Below are positions 17,191 to 26,413 of a DNA stretch of 64,000 bases, piece by piece. Origin of the DNA: Crossiella equi (GTDB lineage: Bacteria; Actinomycetota; Actinomycetes; Mycobacteriales; Pseudonocardiaceae). Location: contig NZ_JAGIOO010000001.1 of the NCBI RefSeq assembly GCF_017876755.1, positions 4,883,786 through 4,947,785 of the forward strand, written 5' to 3'. The position numbers and the translations under genes were made by a program. Each line of letters starts with the position of its first letter. The stretch's first letter is position 1. The notes under the pieces are model-generated. The model was not told the origin of the DNA and made no database searches. It saw only the letters and a program-made list of their open reading frames with translations.

Positions 17191-18387
17191 GTGCGTGACT
17201 GGCCACTGTGGACACTGCGCAGACCGGCGCTCGGCTACTGGCTCGTCGTCGACTGCTGCGCGGTGGCCGCCACGGTAGCGCTCGTCCTGCTCGGCAACGT
17301 GCCCGGCGACAGCGACCTGCCGAGGTTCGTGCTGCTCGTGCTCACCTCCGGGCTCGTGGTCGTGGGCACCAGCGTGCTGGGCAACCTGCGCCTGGAACCG
17401 CAGCGCAGCCCGTGGGCGGTGCACGTCAGCTACCTGCTCGCCGGGGTGCTCGCCCTGCCGGGCAACCTCCTGGTCGTCCTGCTGTTCGGCCCCGCGCTGT
17501 ACGGCGCGCTCACCCGCAGGCGCCGCCCGCACCACTGGATCTTCACCACCTCCTCGACCGCTCTGGCCACCTTCGCCGCCCGCACGGTGATCGGCTGGCA
17601 CGAGCCGAGGACCGACCTGGCCGGGATGATCGCCGCCGGCGCCACCCTGCTGGTGGTGCGCGCGCTGCTGGTGGCGGTCGGGCTGCGGCTGCGCGACCCG
17701 GCGGCGGCCGCCGAGCACGTGGTGGGCCAGGTCCTGGACGTCACGGTCGGCGTGGTCGCGGTGTGCCTGGGCGGGCTGATGGCCGTCGCGCTGCAGGACG
17801 ACCCGCTGCGCGTGCTGCTGGCGGGCCCGCCGTTGCTGCTGCTGGAGAGCGCCGCGCAGCTGCCGCAGTGGCAGCGCTCGGCCCAGCGCGACCACAAGAC
17901 CGGCCTGGCCAACTCGGTGCACTGGGACCGCATGGCGCGCGACGCCCTGTCCCGGGCCCGCAACCGCAAGGCGAATGCCGCCCTGCTGCTGCTCGACCTC
18001 GACCACTTCAAGCGCGTCAACGACCAGGTCGGGCACCTCGCGGGCGATGCCGCGCTGGCCGCGGTCGGCCGCCTGCTGCGGGGCAGCGTGCGGCACGGCG
18101 AGCTGGTCGGCCGGTTCGGCGGCGAGGAGTTCGTGGTGCTGTTGCCCAACACCACCCCGGGCGAGGCCGAGCGCACCGCGCAGCGCGTGCGCGAGCAGGT
18201 CGCCCAGCTGCGGGTGCCGACCACCGCCACCGACGGCCGGGCGCACGAGCTGTCCGGCCTGACCGTGAGCATCGGCGTGGCCACCTCGCCCCGCTTCGGC
18301 TACCACCTGCCCGAGCTGATGGTGGCAGCCGACTCCGCGCTGCTGGCCGCCAAGAGCTCGGGCCGCAACCTCGTGACCGTGGCCTAA
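17191..18387 (+). CDS. Membrane GGDEF protein (probable diguanylate cyclase)
   Basis: 398 residues from GTG 17191 (VRDWPLWTLRRPALGYW), preceded by GGGGGAGG. Residues 1-200 hold about six hydrophobic segments; the C-terminal GGDEF domain starts at DHKTGLANSVHW and contains LDLDHFKRVND and the active-site motif GGEEF near residue 310, so it should make cyclic di-GMP from two GTP. The inhibitory I-site position upstream of GGEEF reads RHGE instead of RxxD, so product inhibition may be weakened. No EAL domain. Cyclic di-GMP controls development in Streptomyces through BldD; a similar link here is inference. Confidence 0.9.
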   Translation: MRDWPLWTLRRPALGYWLVVDCCAVAATVALVLLGNVPGDSDLPRFVLLVLTSGLVVVGTSVLGNLRLEPQRSPWAVHVSYLLAGVLALPGNLLVVLLFGPALYGALTRRRRPHHWIFTTSSTALATFAARTVIGWHEPRTDLAGMIAAGATLLVVRALLVAVGLRLRDPAAAAEHVVGQVLDVTVGVVAVCLGGLMAVALQDDPLRVLLAGPPLLLLESAAQLPQWQRSAQRDHKTGLANSVHWDRMARDALSRARNRKANAALLLLDLDHFKRVNDQVGHLAGDAALAAVGRLLRGSVRHGELVGRFGGEEFVVLLPNTTPGEAERTAQRVREQVAQLRVPTTATDGRAHELSGLTVSIGVATSPRFGYHLPELMVAADSALLAAKSSGRNLVTVA

Positions 18388-18396
18388 GGCGTCGGC

Positions 18397-19575
18397 CTAG
18401 GCAGGTTCGTCGCCCTTGCCGCCCGGCACCGCGTCCGCCGTGTTCGTCGGGTCCACCGTCGTCGGGTCCGGGTTCTCCTCGTTGACCAGCGACCGGATCG
18501 CCGCGTTGAGCACGGCCAGCACCGGCACTCCGAGCAGTGCGCCCGGGATGCCCGCCAGCGCCAGACCACCCATGATCACCAGGATCACCGCGAGCGGGTG
18601 CAGCGAGACCGCCTTGCCCAGCAGCAGCGGCTGGAGCACGTGGCTCTCCAGCTGCATCACCGCGATCACGATGATCAGCACGATCAGCGCCTGGATCGGC
18701 CCGTTGGCCACCAGGGCGACCAGCACCGCGATCGAGCCCGCGATCAGTGAACCGATGATCGGCACGAACGCGGCGAGGAAGACCAGCGCGGCCAGCGGCA
18801 CCGCGAGCGGCACGCCCACGATGGCCAGGCCGATGCCGATGCCCACCGCGTCCACGACCGCCACCACCACGGTGGCCCGCACGTAGCTGACCAACGAGGC
18901 GAAGCCCCGGCGCCCGGCGGTGTCCACGCGGTCGCGCGCGCGGCCGGGCACGGCCCGGGTCATGAAGTTCCAGATGTTGCTGCCGTCGTGCAGGAAGAAG
19001 ATGAGCGTGAACAGCAGCAGCAGGAAGCCGGTGAGCAGCTCGCCGACGCCGACCACGGTGAGCACAGTGGTGTTCACCGCGTTCGTGGCGATCGAGGAGA
19101 CGTTGCTCTTCAACATCTCCACGAACCGGCTGAGGTACTGGTCGAGGTCCTGCTGGGTGAGCCCGAGCGGGCCGTGCACCAGCCAGTCCCGGATCTGGTC
19201 GAGGCCGACCACTACCTTGGCCTGGAGCTCGGGCACGCCGTTGACAAACGCGGCGACCACCGACACCAGCACGCCGACCACCAGCAGCAGCCCGCCGATG
19301 ACCACGATGGTCGTGGCCGCCCACTGGGGCACCCGCCAGGACACCAGCTGCCGCACCGCGGGTGCCATCAGCGCCGCCATCAGCAGCGCGACACCCACCG
19401 GGATCGCCAGGCTGGCGAAGTAGCCGATGAGGAAGACCAGCACCGCGAGGGCGCCGCAGACCGTGAGGAAGCGCCAGGACAGCGCCGCACCCACCCGCAG
19501 GCCGTAGGGGACCTGCTCGACAACTTCGCGCCGGATCGGCGTTGGGGGGACCTTGCTGCTGCTCACCCTGATCAC
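18397..19575 (-). CDS. AI-2E family transporter (PerM-like)
   Basis: 392 residues if started at GTG 19575 (VIRVSSSKVPPTP); a second GTG at 19566 is possible and neither has a good ribosome-binding site. Eight or so hydrophobic segments in the AI-2E/PerM pattern: two N-terminal helices, a long amphipathic soluble region (residues about 110-190), then FLLLLFTLIFFLHDG, AAFVPIIGSLIAG and MGGLALAGIPGALLGVPV. Members act as autoinducer exporters or ion antiporters, so substrate is uncertain. The tail ends DAVPGGKGDEPA. Convergent with the GGDEF gene, 9 bp apart. Confidence 0.85.
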   Translation of the reverse strand: MIRVSSSKVPPTPIRREVVEQVPYGLRVGAALSWRFLTVCGALAVLVFLIGYFASLAIPVGVALLMAALMAPAVRQLVSWRVPQWAATTIVVIGGLLLVVGVLVSVVAAFVNGVPELQAKVVVGLDQIRDWLVHGPLGLTQQDLDQYLSRFVEMLKSNVSSIATNAVNTTVLTVVGVGELLTGFLLLLFTLIFFLHDGSNIWNFMTRAVPGRARDRVDTAGRRGFASLVSYVRATVVVAVVDAVGIGIGLAIVGVPLAVPLAALVFLAAFVPIIGSLIAGSIAVLVALVANGPIQALIVLIIVIAVMQLESHVLQPLLLGKAVSLHPLAVILVIMGGLALAGIPGALLGVPVLAVLNAAIRSLVNEENPDPTTVDPTNTADAVPGGKGDEPA

Positions 19576-19652
19576 GGTAGTGGCGCGCGGACGGTCCTGC
19601 TGGGCTCGCGGACGACCTGCCTCTGGTCTATTGCCCTGGCCTCTCCAGACAG

Positions 19653-21926
19653 GTGAGATCAAGTCCCGTGGACCCGTACCCCAAACCGTCGGACTTCACC
19701 GAGGCCGAACGCGCCGTCTGCCGCGCGTTCGCCGTCGGCAGGCAGCTCGTGCTGCCGGTGGCCGCCGGTGCCGACACCCGGGTGCGCGCCAGCCTGTTGT
19801 GCGGGCTGCTCACCGGTCTCTACCGGCTCAAACCCGCCGGGGTGCCCGCGCTGCGGCTGACCGGGGCCACCATCACCGGCCGCCTCGACCTGGAGGCGCT
19901 GGACATCCGCACGCTGGTCGAGCTCAGCCGGTGCACCTTCGACACCGCACCGGACCTGCGCATGGCCCACCTGGTCGGACTGCGCCTGCCCGGCTGCCGC
20001 CTGCCCGGCATCAAGGGCCGCAACCTCCAGGTGGACAGCGACCTGGTGCTGGAGGCCGGGTTCACCGCCACCGGCTGCGTGGACCTCACCGACGCCACCG
20101 TGCGAGGCACGCTCCGCCTGGCCGGTGCGGTGCTGCGCAGCCCGCAGGACCACGCGCTGCTCGGCGCCCGCCTGCGCATCTCCGGTTCGTTGCAGGCCAC
20201 CGCGATGCGCGCCACCGGCGAGGTGCGGCTGCGCGGGGCCACGGTCAGCGGCAACGTGCACCTGGGCGGCGCGCACCTGAGCAACCCCGGCGGGGACGCC
20301 CTGGAGGGCTCCGGGATCGCGGTCAACGGCAACCTGTTCTGCGACGGTGACGGCGGCCGGTTCACCGCCAGCGGCCGGGTGGTGCTGGCCGGTTCGCACA
20401 TCGGCGGCGACGCGGTGTTCACCGGCGCCCGCCTGCAGGCCGCGGCGGAGCAGGCCGACTCCCCCGTCCCGCTGGTCCCGCACGGCAGCCCCCGGGACGC
20501 CGCCTCGCTGGTGGCCGACCGCCTCCGCGTGGACGGCAACGTCAAGTTGGACGACGGCTTCACCTCGGCGGGCTCGGTGCGCCTGCCCAACGCGGCCATC
20601 GGCGGTTACCTGCGCATGGTCGGCGCCACGCTGGGCAGCGAGGACGTGGTGGCCGAGCTGGAGGCGCCGGGTGCGGAGCGGGTCGGCCGGGTGCCGGTGG
20701 CCCTGTTCGCCGACGGCATCGAGGTGCGCGGCGACCTGGAGGCCCGGGGCTTCGCGCGGCGCCACGACGACGGGGAGTTCAAGCGGGTGGGCGGCATGAC
20801 CGCCTACGGCCAGGTGCGCCTGGTGGACGCGCACGTGCACGGCAGCGCCAGCCTGTCCGGCGTGCACCTGCACGGGCCCGGCACCGACGTGCTCTTCGCC
20901 GACCGCATCAAGGTGGGCGGCACGCTGTTCCTGCGCGACCTCCGGGCCCGGGGCTCGGTGCGGCTGCAGAACGCGGCCATCGGCTCCACGCTCGACTGCT
21001 CCGGTGCGCGCCTGGTCGACCCGCGCCGCCGCGAGGACGGCTCGATCAAGCCCTCCCTGGACGCGCGCGTGGCCACGGTCGGCAAGGACCTGCTGTGCAG
21101 CTGGGGCATGGTGGCCGAGGGCGGCGTGCGGTTCCGGCTGGTCGAGGTGGGCAAGATGGTCACCTTCACCGGCTCGCGGCTCGGCCGGGAGAACGGCGAG
21201 GGCACCGAGATCGCGCTCAACGCCTACGGCCTGTCCGCACAGCAGCTGGTCCTGCGCTTCGGGCGCAAGCCGTACGGGCGGGTGCTGCTCACCCGTGCCA
21301 ACGTCGTCTCGGTCACCGACGGCAAGCTGCTCTGGCAGGCCACCGGCGGGGTCGAGCTGGAGGACTTCGCCTACCAGGGCATCGCGGCCGACCCGGACGT
21401 CGACGTGAAGACCCGTCTGGCCTGGCTGCGCGCGGTGGTCCCGGACTACGCGCCCGGCCCGTACGAACAGCTGGCCTCGGTCTACCGCGACGGCGGGCAC
21501 GAGGAGCTGGCCGAGCGCGTGCTGCTGGAGAAGCAGCGCCGCCGGTTCGCCGAGCTGGGCATCGCCGGGCGGCTGTGGGGCCTGCTCCAGGAGGTCACCG
21601 TCGGCTACGGCTACCGGCCCTGGCTCGCGCTGCTGTGGCTGCTGGTGTTCTGGGTGCTGGGCGGCGTCTGGTTCACCGAGATGTACACCGCGAACCCGCA
21701 GCCCTGGCAGTACCCCATCGAACGCCTGGACAGCGACCAGAACCCGGTGTGGAACCCCTGGCTGCTCTCGGCGGACATGCTGCTGCCGATTGTCACCCTC
21801 GGCCAGGACAACATGTGGCGCATCACCGGCGCCTCACAGTGGATAACCGTCGCCCTCACCGCGGTCGGCTGGATTCTCGCCTCGACCGCGGCGGCCGGTG
21901 CCACGCGCGTCTTGAAGCGAAACTAA
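19653..21926 (+). CDS. Large beta-helix-like membrane protein, function unknown
   Basis: 757 residues from GTG 19653 (GTG 19668, VDPYPKPSDF, is an alternative). Residues about 60-580 consist of short repeats alternating a hydrophobic strand and a turn, for example GATITGRLDLEAL, GATVSGNVHLGGAHL and NAAIGGYLRMVGATL, consistent with a right-handed beta-helix. A helical linker (PYEQLASVYRDGGHEELAERV) leads to two C-terminal membrane helices near 657-675 and 729-750. No signal peptide, so the helix domain is probably cytoplasmic. I do not recognise a characterised family; the architecture resembles pentapeptide/bactofilin-like scaffolds tethered to the membrane. Confidence 0.8.
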   Translation: MRSSPVDPYPKPSDFTEAERAVCRAFAVGRQLVLPVAAGADTRVRASLLCGLLTGLYRLKPAGVPALRLTGATITGRLDLEALDIRTLVELSRCTFDTAPDLRMAHLVGLRLPGCRLPGIKGRNLQVDSDLVLEAGFTATGCVDLTDATVRGTLRLAGAVLRSPQDHALLGARLRISGSLQATAMRATGEVRLRGATVSGNVHLGGAHLSNPGGDALEGSGIAVNGNLFCDGDGGRFTASGRVVLAGSHIGGDAVFTGARLQAAAEQADSPVPLVPHGSPRDAASLVADRLRVDGNVKLDDGFTSAGSVRLPNAAIGGYLRMVGATLGSEDVVAELEAPGAERVGRVPVALFADGIEVRGDLEARGFARRHDDGEFKRVGGMTAYGQVRLVDAHVHGSASLSGVHLHGPGTDVLFADRIKVGGTLFLRDLRARGSVRLQNAAIGSTLDCSGARLVDPRRREDGSIKPSLDARVATVGKDLLCSWGMVAEGGVRFRLVEVGKMVTFTGSRLGRENGEGTEIALNAYGLSAQQLVLRFGRKPYGRVLLTRANVVSVTDGKLLWQATGGVELEDFAYQGIAADPDVDVKTRLAWLRAVVPDYAPGPYEQLASVYRDGGHEELAERVLLEKQRRRFAELGIAGRLWGLLQEVTVGYGYRPWLALLWLLVFWVLGGVWFTEMYTANPQPWQYPIERLDSDQNPVWNPWLLSADMLLPIVTLGQDNMWRITGASQWITVALTAVGWILASTAAAGATRVLKRN

Positions 21927-22048
21927 TCACGACTTGAGTCGATTAACTCGATAGTGGGTAATCGCCGTCAGAGTTTGCGGGCGGCCTCGGTCCTCTGACA
22001 TCTTCTCGTTGTCGAGTTCGAGTAATCGCCAGAAGACGGAGAGTGCAC

Positions 22049-22894
22049 GTGCCCGGTACGGACCAGAACGTCGCGGGGGGTGGCCGAGTGCGTCGGCTGC
22101 TGTCCCGTGCGCTCGTGGTCTCCGGCACCGCCTTCGTCGGCTGGATGATCGCGGCGGGGTCCGCGAACGCCGCTGAGCTGGCGTCCGCCGAGCCGGTCAC
22201 CGACCCGGTGCAGTCCGTCGCACAGGTCCTCTCCTCCTCCACCGAGCAGGCCTCCGGCCTGGTCGGCGAGGTTCGTCAGGCCGCTGACCAGGGCATTCGC
22301 AGGGCTGTTGCCGAGGCAACCTCGGTCATCAGCGCGCCCGAGCGGCAGGTCGAGCGGGCGGAGAACCCGCTCGGCGACGCGGTGCACGGGGTGGCGAAGC
22401 TGCTCCAGCCCACCGAGGTCGTCGCCGAGGTCGTTGAGCAGGCCGGTCTGGGCCAGCCCCAGTCCAGCAGGATGTACGCCCGGGATGCGGTGTGGTCGGA
22501 CGGCCCCTCGGCCGCCGACGTCGAGGCCACCCCGGCCAAGGCGGAGACCACGCCCGCGGTGCACGTCGACCGCCATCCCGCTCCCCAGGTGCCGAGCACG
22601 GCGCCTGTGCAGAAGCCCGGCCAGGTGGAGGACGCGCCCCGGCAGCAGCCGCAGCCCGTCCAGCCTGGCCTTCCACTGCTGCCGTTGATCCCGCTCCCGA
22701 TGCCGGTGCCGACCAGCAACCCCGGTTCCTGCTCGTGCGGGCACGACGGCAGCGACGCGGCTCTTGTCGCCGTGGGCGGCTACCTGCCGCTGTTCGACTC
22801 TCTGAACATCACGCGTGGCCTCGTGGCGGACTCCGCCGCGGCCGACTGCGTGCTCGCCGGGCAGGCCAAGGCCCCCGGCATCACCCCTGACTGA
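22049..22894 (+). CDS. Secreted Pro/Ala-rich protein, function unknown
   Basis: 281 residues from GTG 22049, six bases after GGAGA; GTG 22043 is too close to that site. Signal peptide: RRLLSRALVVSG then a hydrophobic stretch ending AGSANAAE (about residue 40). Mature part has an Ala/Glu-rich helical region, a Pro-rich linker (PQPVQPGLPLLPLIPLPMPV) and a C-terminal block with three Cys (CSCGHDG and ADCVLAG). Followed by a strong terminator, so transcribed alone. It sits just before the chaplin-like giant gene and may be another outer-surface component, but nothing identifies a function. Confidence 0.7.
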   Translation: MPGTDQNVAGGGRVRRLLSRALVVSGTAFVGWMIAAGSANAAELASAEPVTDPVQSVAQVLSSSTEQASGLVGEVRQAADQGIRRAVAEATSVISAPERQVERAENPLGDAVHGVAKLLQPTEVVAEVVEQAGLGQPQSSRMYARDAVWSDGPSAADVEATPAKAETTPAVHVDRHPAPQVPSTAPVQKPGQVEDAPRQQPQPVQPGLPLLPLIPLPMPVPTSNPGSCSCGHDGSDAALVAVGGYLPLFDSLNITRGLVADSAAADCVLAGQAKAPGITPD

Positions 22895-22895
22895 C

Positions 22896-22949
22896 ACCCC
22901 GGCGCGCAGGCGACCTCTGTCCTGAGGTAGGCGCGTTGCCGGGGTTTTT
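22896..22949 (+). terminator. Rho-independent terminator
   Basis: ACCCCGGC (22896-22903) pairs with GCCGGGGT (22938-22945), enclosing a smaller GC-rich stem, followed by TTTTT. Two bases after the stop at 22894. Confidence 0.8.
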
Positions 22950-23144
22950 CTCGGCGCTCAGCACGCCGTCCTCGCAGGTCGCAGAAATCGCGCCATTCCC
23001 GGTGCACGTCAGTTTTATTCGGCGTGCGCAAAAAGCGGAAAACACCCAAAGACCCGGGTGGCCGATTGCCCCGGTGCTTTTAGCGCCCGGCCATCCGACC
23101 CCATTCCCCCTCTCGCCAGGGGGAACTACTAAAGGAGATCCACA

Positions 23145-26100
23145 ATGCACATCTGGGCGAAGCGCGGCCTCAAGACCGCACTCGTCACCGGTGGGCTGCT
23201 CGCCCTCGGCACTGGCGTCGCCAGCGCCGGCGAGAACCCCGACGCCGCTCCCTCGGACCTGGGCGCGTCGGTCAGCATCCCCGTGCACTTCGACAACAAC
23301 GCCGTGGGCACGCCGCTCGGGGAGCTCGACCTCCCGCCGGCGCACAGCGAGGCGCTGACGGTCGACACCCGCAAGATCCTCCCCCGCCTGCCGTTCGGCG
23401 GCGCGGCCGACGAGGCCCGCAAGACGGTGAAGCTGCCCCAGCTGGGCGGCAAGACCAAGTCCACCAGCACCTCGGACGACGCTCCGAAGCTGGGCGAGGC
23501 GAACCTGCTCCGCGACAACCAGATCCACGCTGACGCGGTGGTCCCGGTCGTCATCGAGGGCAACGCGGTCGCCGCCGGCGGCGACGCCGACGTCGAGAAC
23601 GTCAGCGAGTACAGCTACAGCAACCCCGAGGTCGTCGTCACCAACGGCGACAAGGGCTCGCTGAAGGGCAACGTCGTCGACTTCGACGGCGTGGCGCCGA
23701 TCCTGGTGTCGGGCAACGCGGTCGCCGCGGCTGGCCACGCCGAGGCCATGAGCACCTCCATGCTGGAGGCCCAGTCCGGCGGCGACGTCGAGACCTCCGG
23801 CCAGGACTCCTCGCTCTCGGGCAACGGCGTTGTCGTGCCGATGGGCGTCCCGGTGCAGCTGACCGGCAACGCCATCTCCGGCGCTGCCGGTGTCGCCGAC
23901 ACCTACAACGAGTCCGCGATCGCCGCCGACGCCGGTGGCAACGTGGACAGCGACGGCGAGGGCTCGACCCTCGGCGGCAACATCGGGCACGGCCAGCTGG
24001 CCCTCCCGGCTGAGCTGAACGGCAACGCGCTCGGCGTGTTCCCGGTCAACAACAGCAACGCCACCTCCGCCACCACGGCCGACGCGGTCGCCGGCGGGGA
24101 CTCGGTCACCTCCGGCTACGACAGCGGCATCGGTGGCAACCTGATCACCCCGAACGTCGCGGGCCCCGTGACCGTGGCGGGCAACGCCCTCGCCTGGGGC
24201 GGCCTGTCCGACACCGTGTCGGAGTCCTCCAGCACCGCCCAGACCGGCGGCATGCTGATGACCAACGGTGACCAGAGCACCGGCGGCGGCAACATCGTCG
24301 ACCCGGCGCTGGCCGAGCCGGTCCAGGTGCTGGGCCTGTCGGGCGGCTGGATCGCGAACACCGACTCGCAGCACACCCAGGCCACCGAGTCCGTGGCCGG
24401 CGGCGACGCCTTCACCAACGGCGACCACTCGCTGGTGGCGGGCACCATCGCCTCCGCCCCGGTGTCGGTCCCGGCCCAGGTGTCGGCCATCTCCGGCGGC
24501 TGGATCGCCAACTCCGACGCGGCTGCCGCGACGGACATGGTGACCGACGCGGGCGGCTCGATCGGCACCCGTGGCAACGACTCGCTGGTGGGCGGCAACG
24601 GGGCCCAGACCCCGATCAACGTCCCGGTCGAGGTCGAGGGCGACGCGGCTGGCTGGATCGTCAACTCCACCGCGCAGTCCACGAGCAACACCGACACCAG
24701 CACCGGTGGCGACAACACCACCACGGACGACGACGCGCTGGGCTCCTCCAACGCGATCTCGACCCCGGTGACCGGCCCGGTGACCGTCAACTCGCTGTCC
24801 GGCGGCTGGATCGCCCACACCGAGGCGTGGAGCGAGAACACCCACGACCTGGTGGCCGGCGGCGACGTCACCGCCAACGGCTCCGACGCTGGCATCTCCG
24901 GCAACGCGGTGCACGCGCCGTTCGCCATCCCGGCGCAGGTGCAGTCGCTCTCCGGCGGCTGGATCGTCGTGTCCGAGGCCGAGTCCGAGAACATGGTGTC
25001 CTCGGTCGCCGGTGGCGACACCACCACCGACGGGTCCCAGGGCGGCCTGACCGGCAACGCGATCACCCCCGCGGTGTCCGGCCCGGTTCAGCTTGAGGGC
25101 AACGCCGCTGGCTGGATCGTGAACTCCTCGGCCGCGGCCGAGAACATGACCGACGCCGAAGCCGGTGGGGACAAGGTCACCAACGGTGACCTGGGCACCC
25201 TCGCGGGCCTGATCGCCGACGCGCCGGTGGCTCTGCCCACCAACGTCGGTGGCAACGGCGCGGCGCTGACCGGCCTGGCCGACGGCGCTGAGACCTCCGC
25301 GGTCACCTCCGAGGCCGGTGGCGACAACGAGACCAGCGGCGTCAAGGGCTCCGGGGTCGGCACCGTCGCCTCCGTGCCGGTCGCCTCCGCGATCGAGGTC
25401 GCGGGCGACAGCGTCGCCGCCGCCAGCACCACCACCGGTGTCGCGGACAACAGCATCGCCTCCGAGGCCGGCGGCACCACCGTCACCGACGGTGTGAGCA
25501 GCTTCCTGGGCGGCGACATCGTCACCGTCCCGGCTTCCCCGGTCTTCACCGGCAACGGCCTCGCGGCCGCCGGTGCGGGTGTGGCCGACGCCGTGTCCGC
25601 CTCCGCCGTCACCACCGAGACCGGTGGCGACCTGGCGACTGCCGGTGACGGCGGCTCGTTCGCGGGCGACATCGTGAACGTGCCCGTGGGTGCCGCGGCT
25701 CAGCCGTTCGGCGACGCGGTTTCCGTCGCGGGTGTGTCCGACTCGCTGGCCGACTCCACCGTGGCCAGCACGGTCGGCGGCCAGGGCATGACCACCGGCT
25801 CCGAGGGTGGCGGCTTCTCCGGCGTCAACGCCTTCGCGCCGATCGGTGCCGTGGCCCAGGTCTACGACGTGCCGGTCGAGGTTGTCGGCAGCGCGATGAC
25901 CAGCGCCACCGAGGCCACCAGCATGGAGGTCGGCGGTGCCCCCGCCGGGCTGCAGATCCCGGTGACCGACATGGAGCTCGGCAAGGGCCTGCCCTCGGTG
26001 ACCTCCGTGCCCTTCGGGTTCGACGGTGCCCAGGGCCGCGCGGCCGCTCCGGTGCAGGGCCCGCTGAGCCTGTCCGGTGGCAACTTCGGTCTGGGCAGCC

Positions 26101-26303
26101 TGACCGACGGTGGCCTGCCGAAGCTGCCGACCCTGCCCAAGGTGGGCCTGCCCGGCGTTCCCGGGCTCCCCGGCCTGCCGGGCGCCCGCCAGGCTGACCT
26201 CCCCGCCGTCCCCGCGGTCCCCGCGGTTCCGGCCCTGAGCATGCTGCCCGGTGCGGCTCAGCTCCCGGCGGCCCCCAAGCTGCCGACGCTGCCGAAGATC
26301 TGA
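23145..26303 (+). CDS. Secreted protein of about 16 chaplin-like repeats, cysteine-free
   Basis: 1052 residues from ATG 23145 with AAGGAG 7 nt upstream. Signal peptide ends VASAGEN (about residue 28). A 95-residue linker is followed by about 16 tandem repeats of 51-53 residues (residues about 123-931). Each starts with the chaplin-like core GN-x-(3)-P-x-(2)-x-P-V-x-V-x-GNA and ends with a Gly/Asp/Thr turn such as AGGDxxTxGxxS. Streptomyces chaplins share the GNVVQVPVHVPVNVCGN core, but here no Cys occurs anywhere in the protein. The C-terminal 120 residues are Pro/Leu-rich (LPGVPGLPGLPG) with no LPXTG or membrane anchor. Likely an amyloid-prone surface or aerial-hypha coat protein; this is inference. 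Confidence 0.85.
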   Translation: MHIWAKRGLKTALVTGGLLALGTGVASAGENPDAAPSDLGASVSIPVHFDNNAVGTPLGELDLPPAHSEALTVDTRKILPRLPFGGAADEARKTVKLPQLGGKTKSTSTSDDAPKLGEANLLRDNQIHADAVVPVVIEGNAVAAGGDADVENVSEYSYSNPEVVVTNGDKGSLKGNVVDFDGVAPILVSGNAVAAAGHAEAMSTSMLEAQSGGDVETSGQDSSLSGNGVVVPMGVPVQLTGNAISGAAGVADTYNESAIAADAGGNVDSDGEGSTLGGNIGHGQLALPAELNGNALGVFPVNNSNATSATTADAVAGGDSVTSGYDSGIGGNLITPNVAGPVTVAGNALAWGGLSDTVSESSSTAQTGGMLMTNGDQSTGGGNIVDPALAEPVQVLGLSGGWIANTDSQHTQATESVAGGDAFTNGDHSLVAGTIASAPVSVPAQVSAISGGWIANSDAAAATDMVTDAGGSIGTRGNDSLVGGNGAQTPINVPVEVEGDAAGWIVNSTAQSTSNTDTSTGGDNTTTDDDALGSSNAISTPVTGPVTVNSLSGGWIAHTEAWSENTHDLVAGGDVTANGSDAGISGNAVHAPFAIPAQVQSLSGGWIVVSEAESENMVSSVAGGDTTTDGSQGGLTGNAITPAVSGPVQLEGNAAGWIVNSSAAAENMTDAEAGGDKVTNGDLGTLAGLIADAPVALPTNVGGNGAALTGLADGAETSAVTSEAGGDNETSGVKGSGVGTVASVPVASAIEVAGDSVAAASTTTGVADNSIASEAGGTTVTDGVSSFLGGDIVTVPASPVFTGNGLAAAGAGVADAVSASAVTTETGGDLATAGDGGSFAGDIVNVPVGAAAQPFGDAVSVAGVSDSLADSTVASTVGGQGMTTGSEGGGFSGVNAFAPIGAVAQVYDVPVEVVGSAMTSATEATSMEVGGAPAGLQIPVTDMELGKGLPSVTSVPFGFDGAQGRAAAPVQGPLSLSGGNFGLGSLTDGGLPKLPTLPKVGLPGVPGLPGLPGARQADLPAVPAVPAVPALSMLPGAAQLPAAPKLPTLPKI
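23511..25939 (+). repeat. In-gene tandem repeats, about 153 bp each, roughly 16 copies
   Basis: Coding repeats of 51-53 codons within the chaplin-like gene. Middle copies (about 24.3-25.2 kb) share a GGWIANT/AGWIVNS motif absent from the outer copies, suggesting recent expansion in the centre of the array. Confidence 0.8.
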
Positions 26304-26369
26304 TCAAGGTTTAGGGCCTCTTCCAATCGTGGGTGCAGGGAGGCCGTGAACCGGTAACACCACCTCGGG

Positions 26370-26410
26370 GTAGGCCCGGGACGCAGCCAGCGTCCCGGGC
26401 CTACCTTTTT
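26370..26410 (+). terminator. Rho-independent terminator after the chaplin-like gene
   Basis: Perfect 15-bp stem (26370-26384 with 26390-26404), 5-nt loop AGCCA, then CTTTTT. It ends 3 nt before the next ATG (26414). Confidence 0.9.
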
Positions 26411-26413
26411 GTC

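Noticed and set aside
17096-17278. 60-codon frame after a perfect GGAGGAGG just before the GGDEF gene
   Set aside because: Composition is antisense-like and it overlaps the better supported GGDEF start at 17191; kept only as a note because the ribosome-binding site is good.
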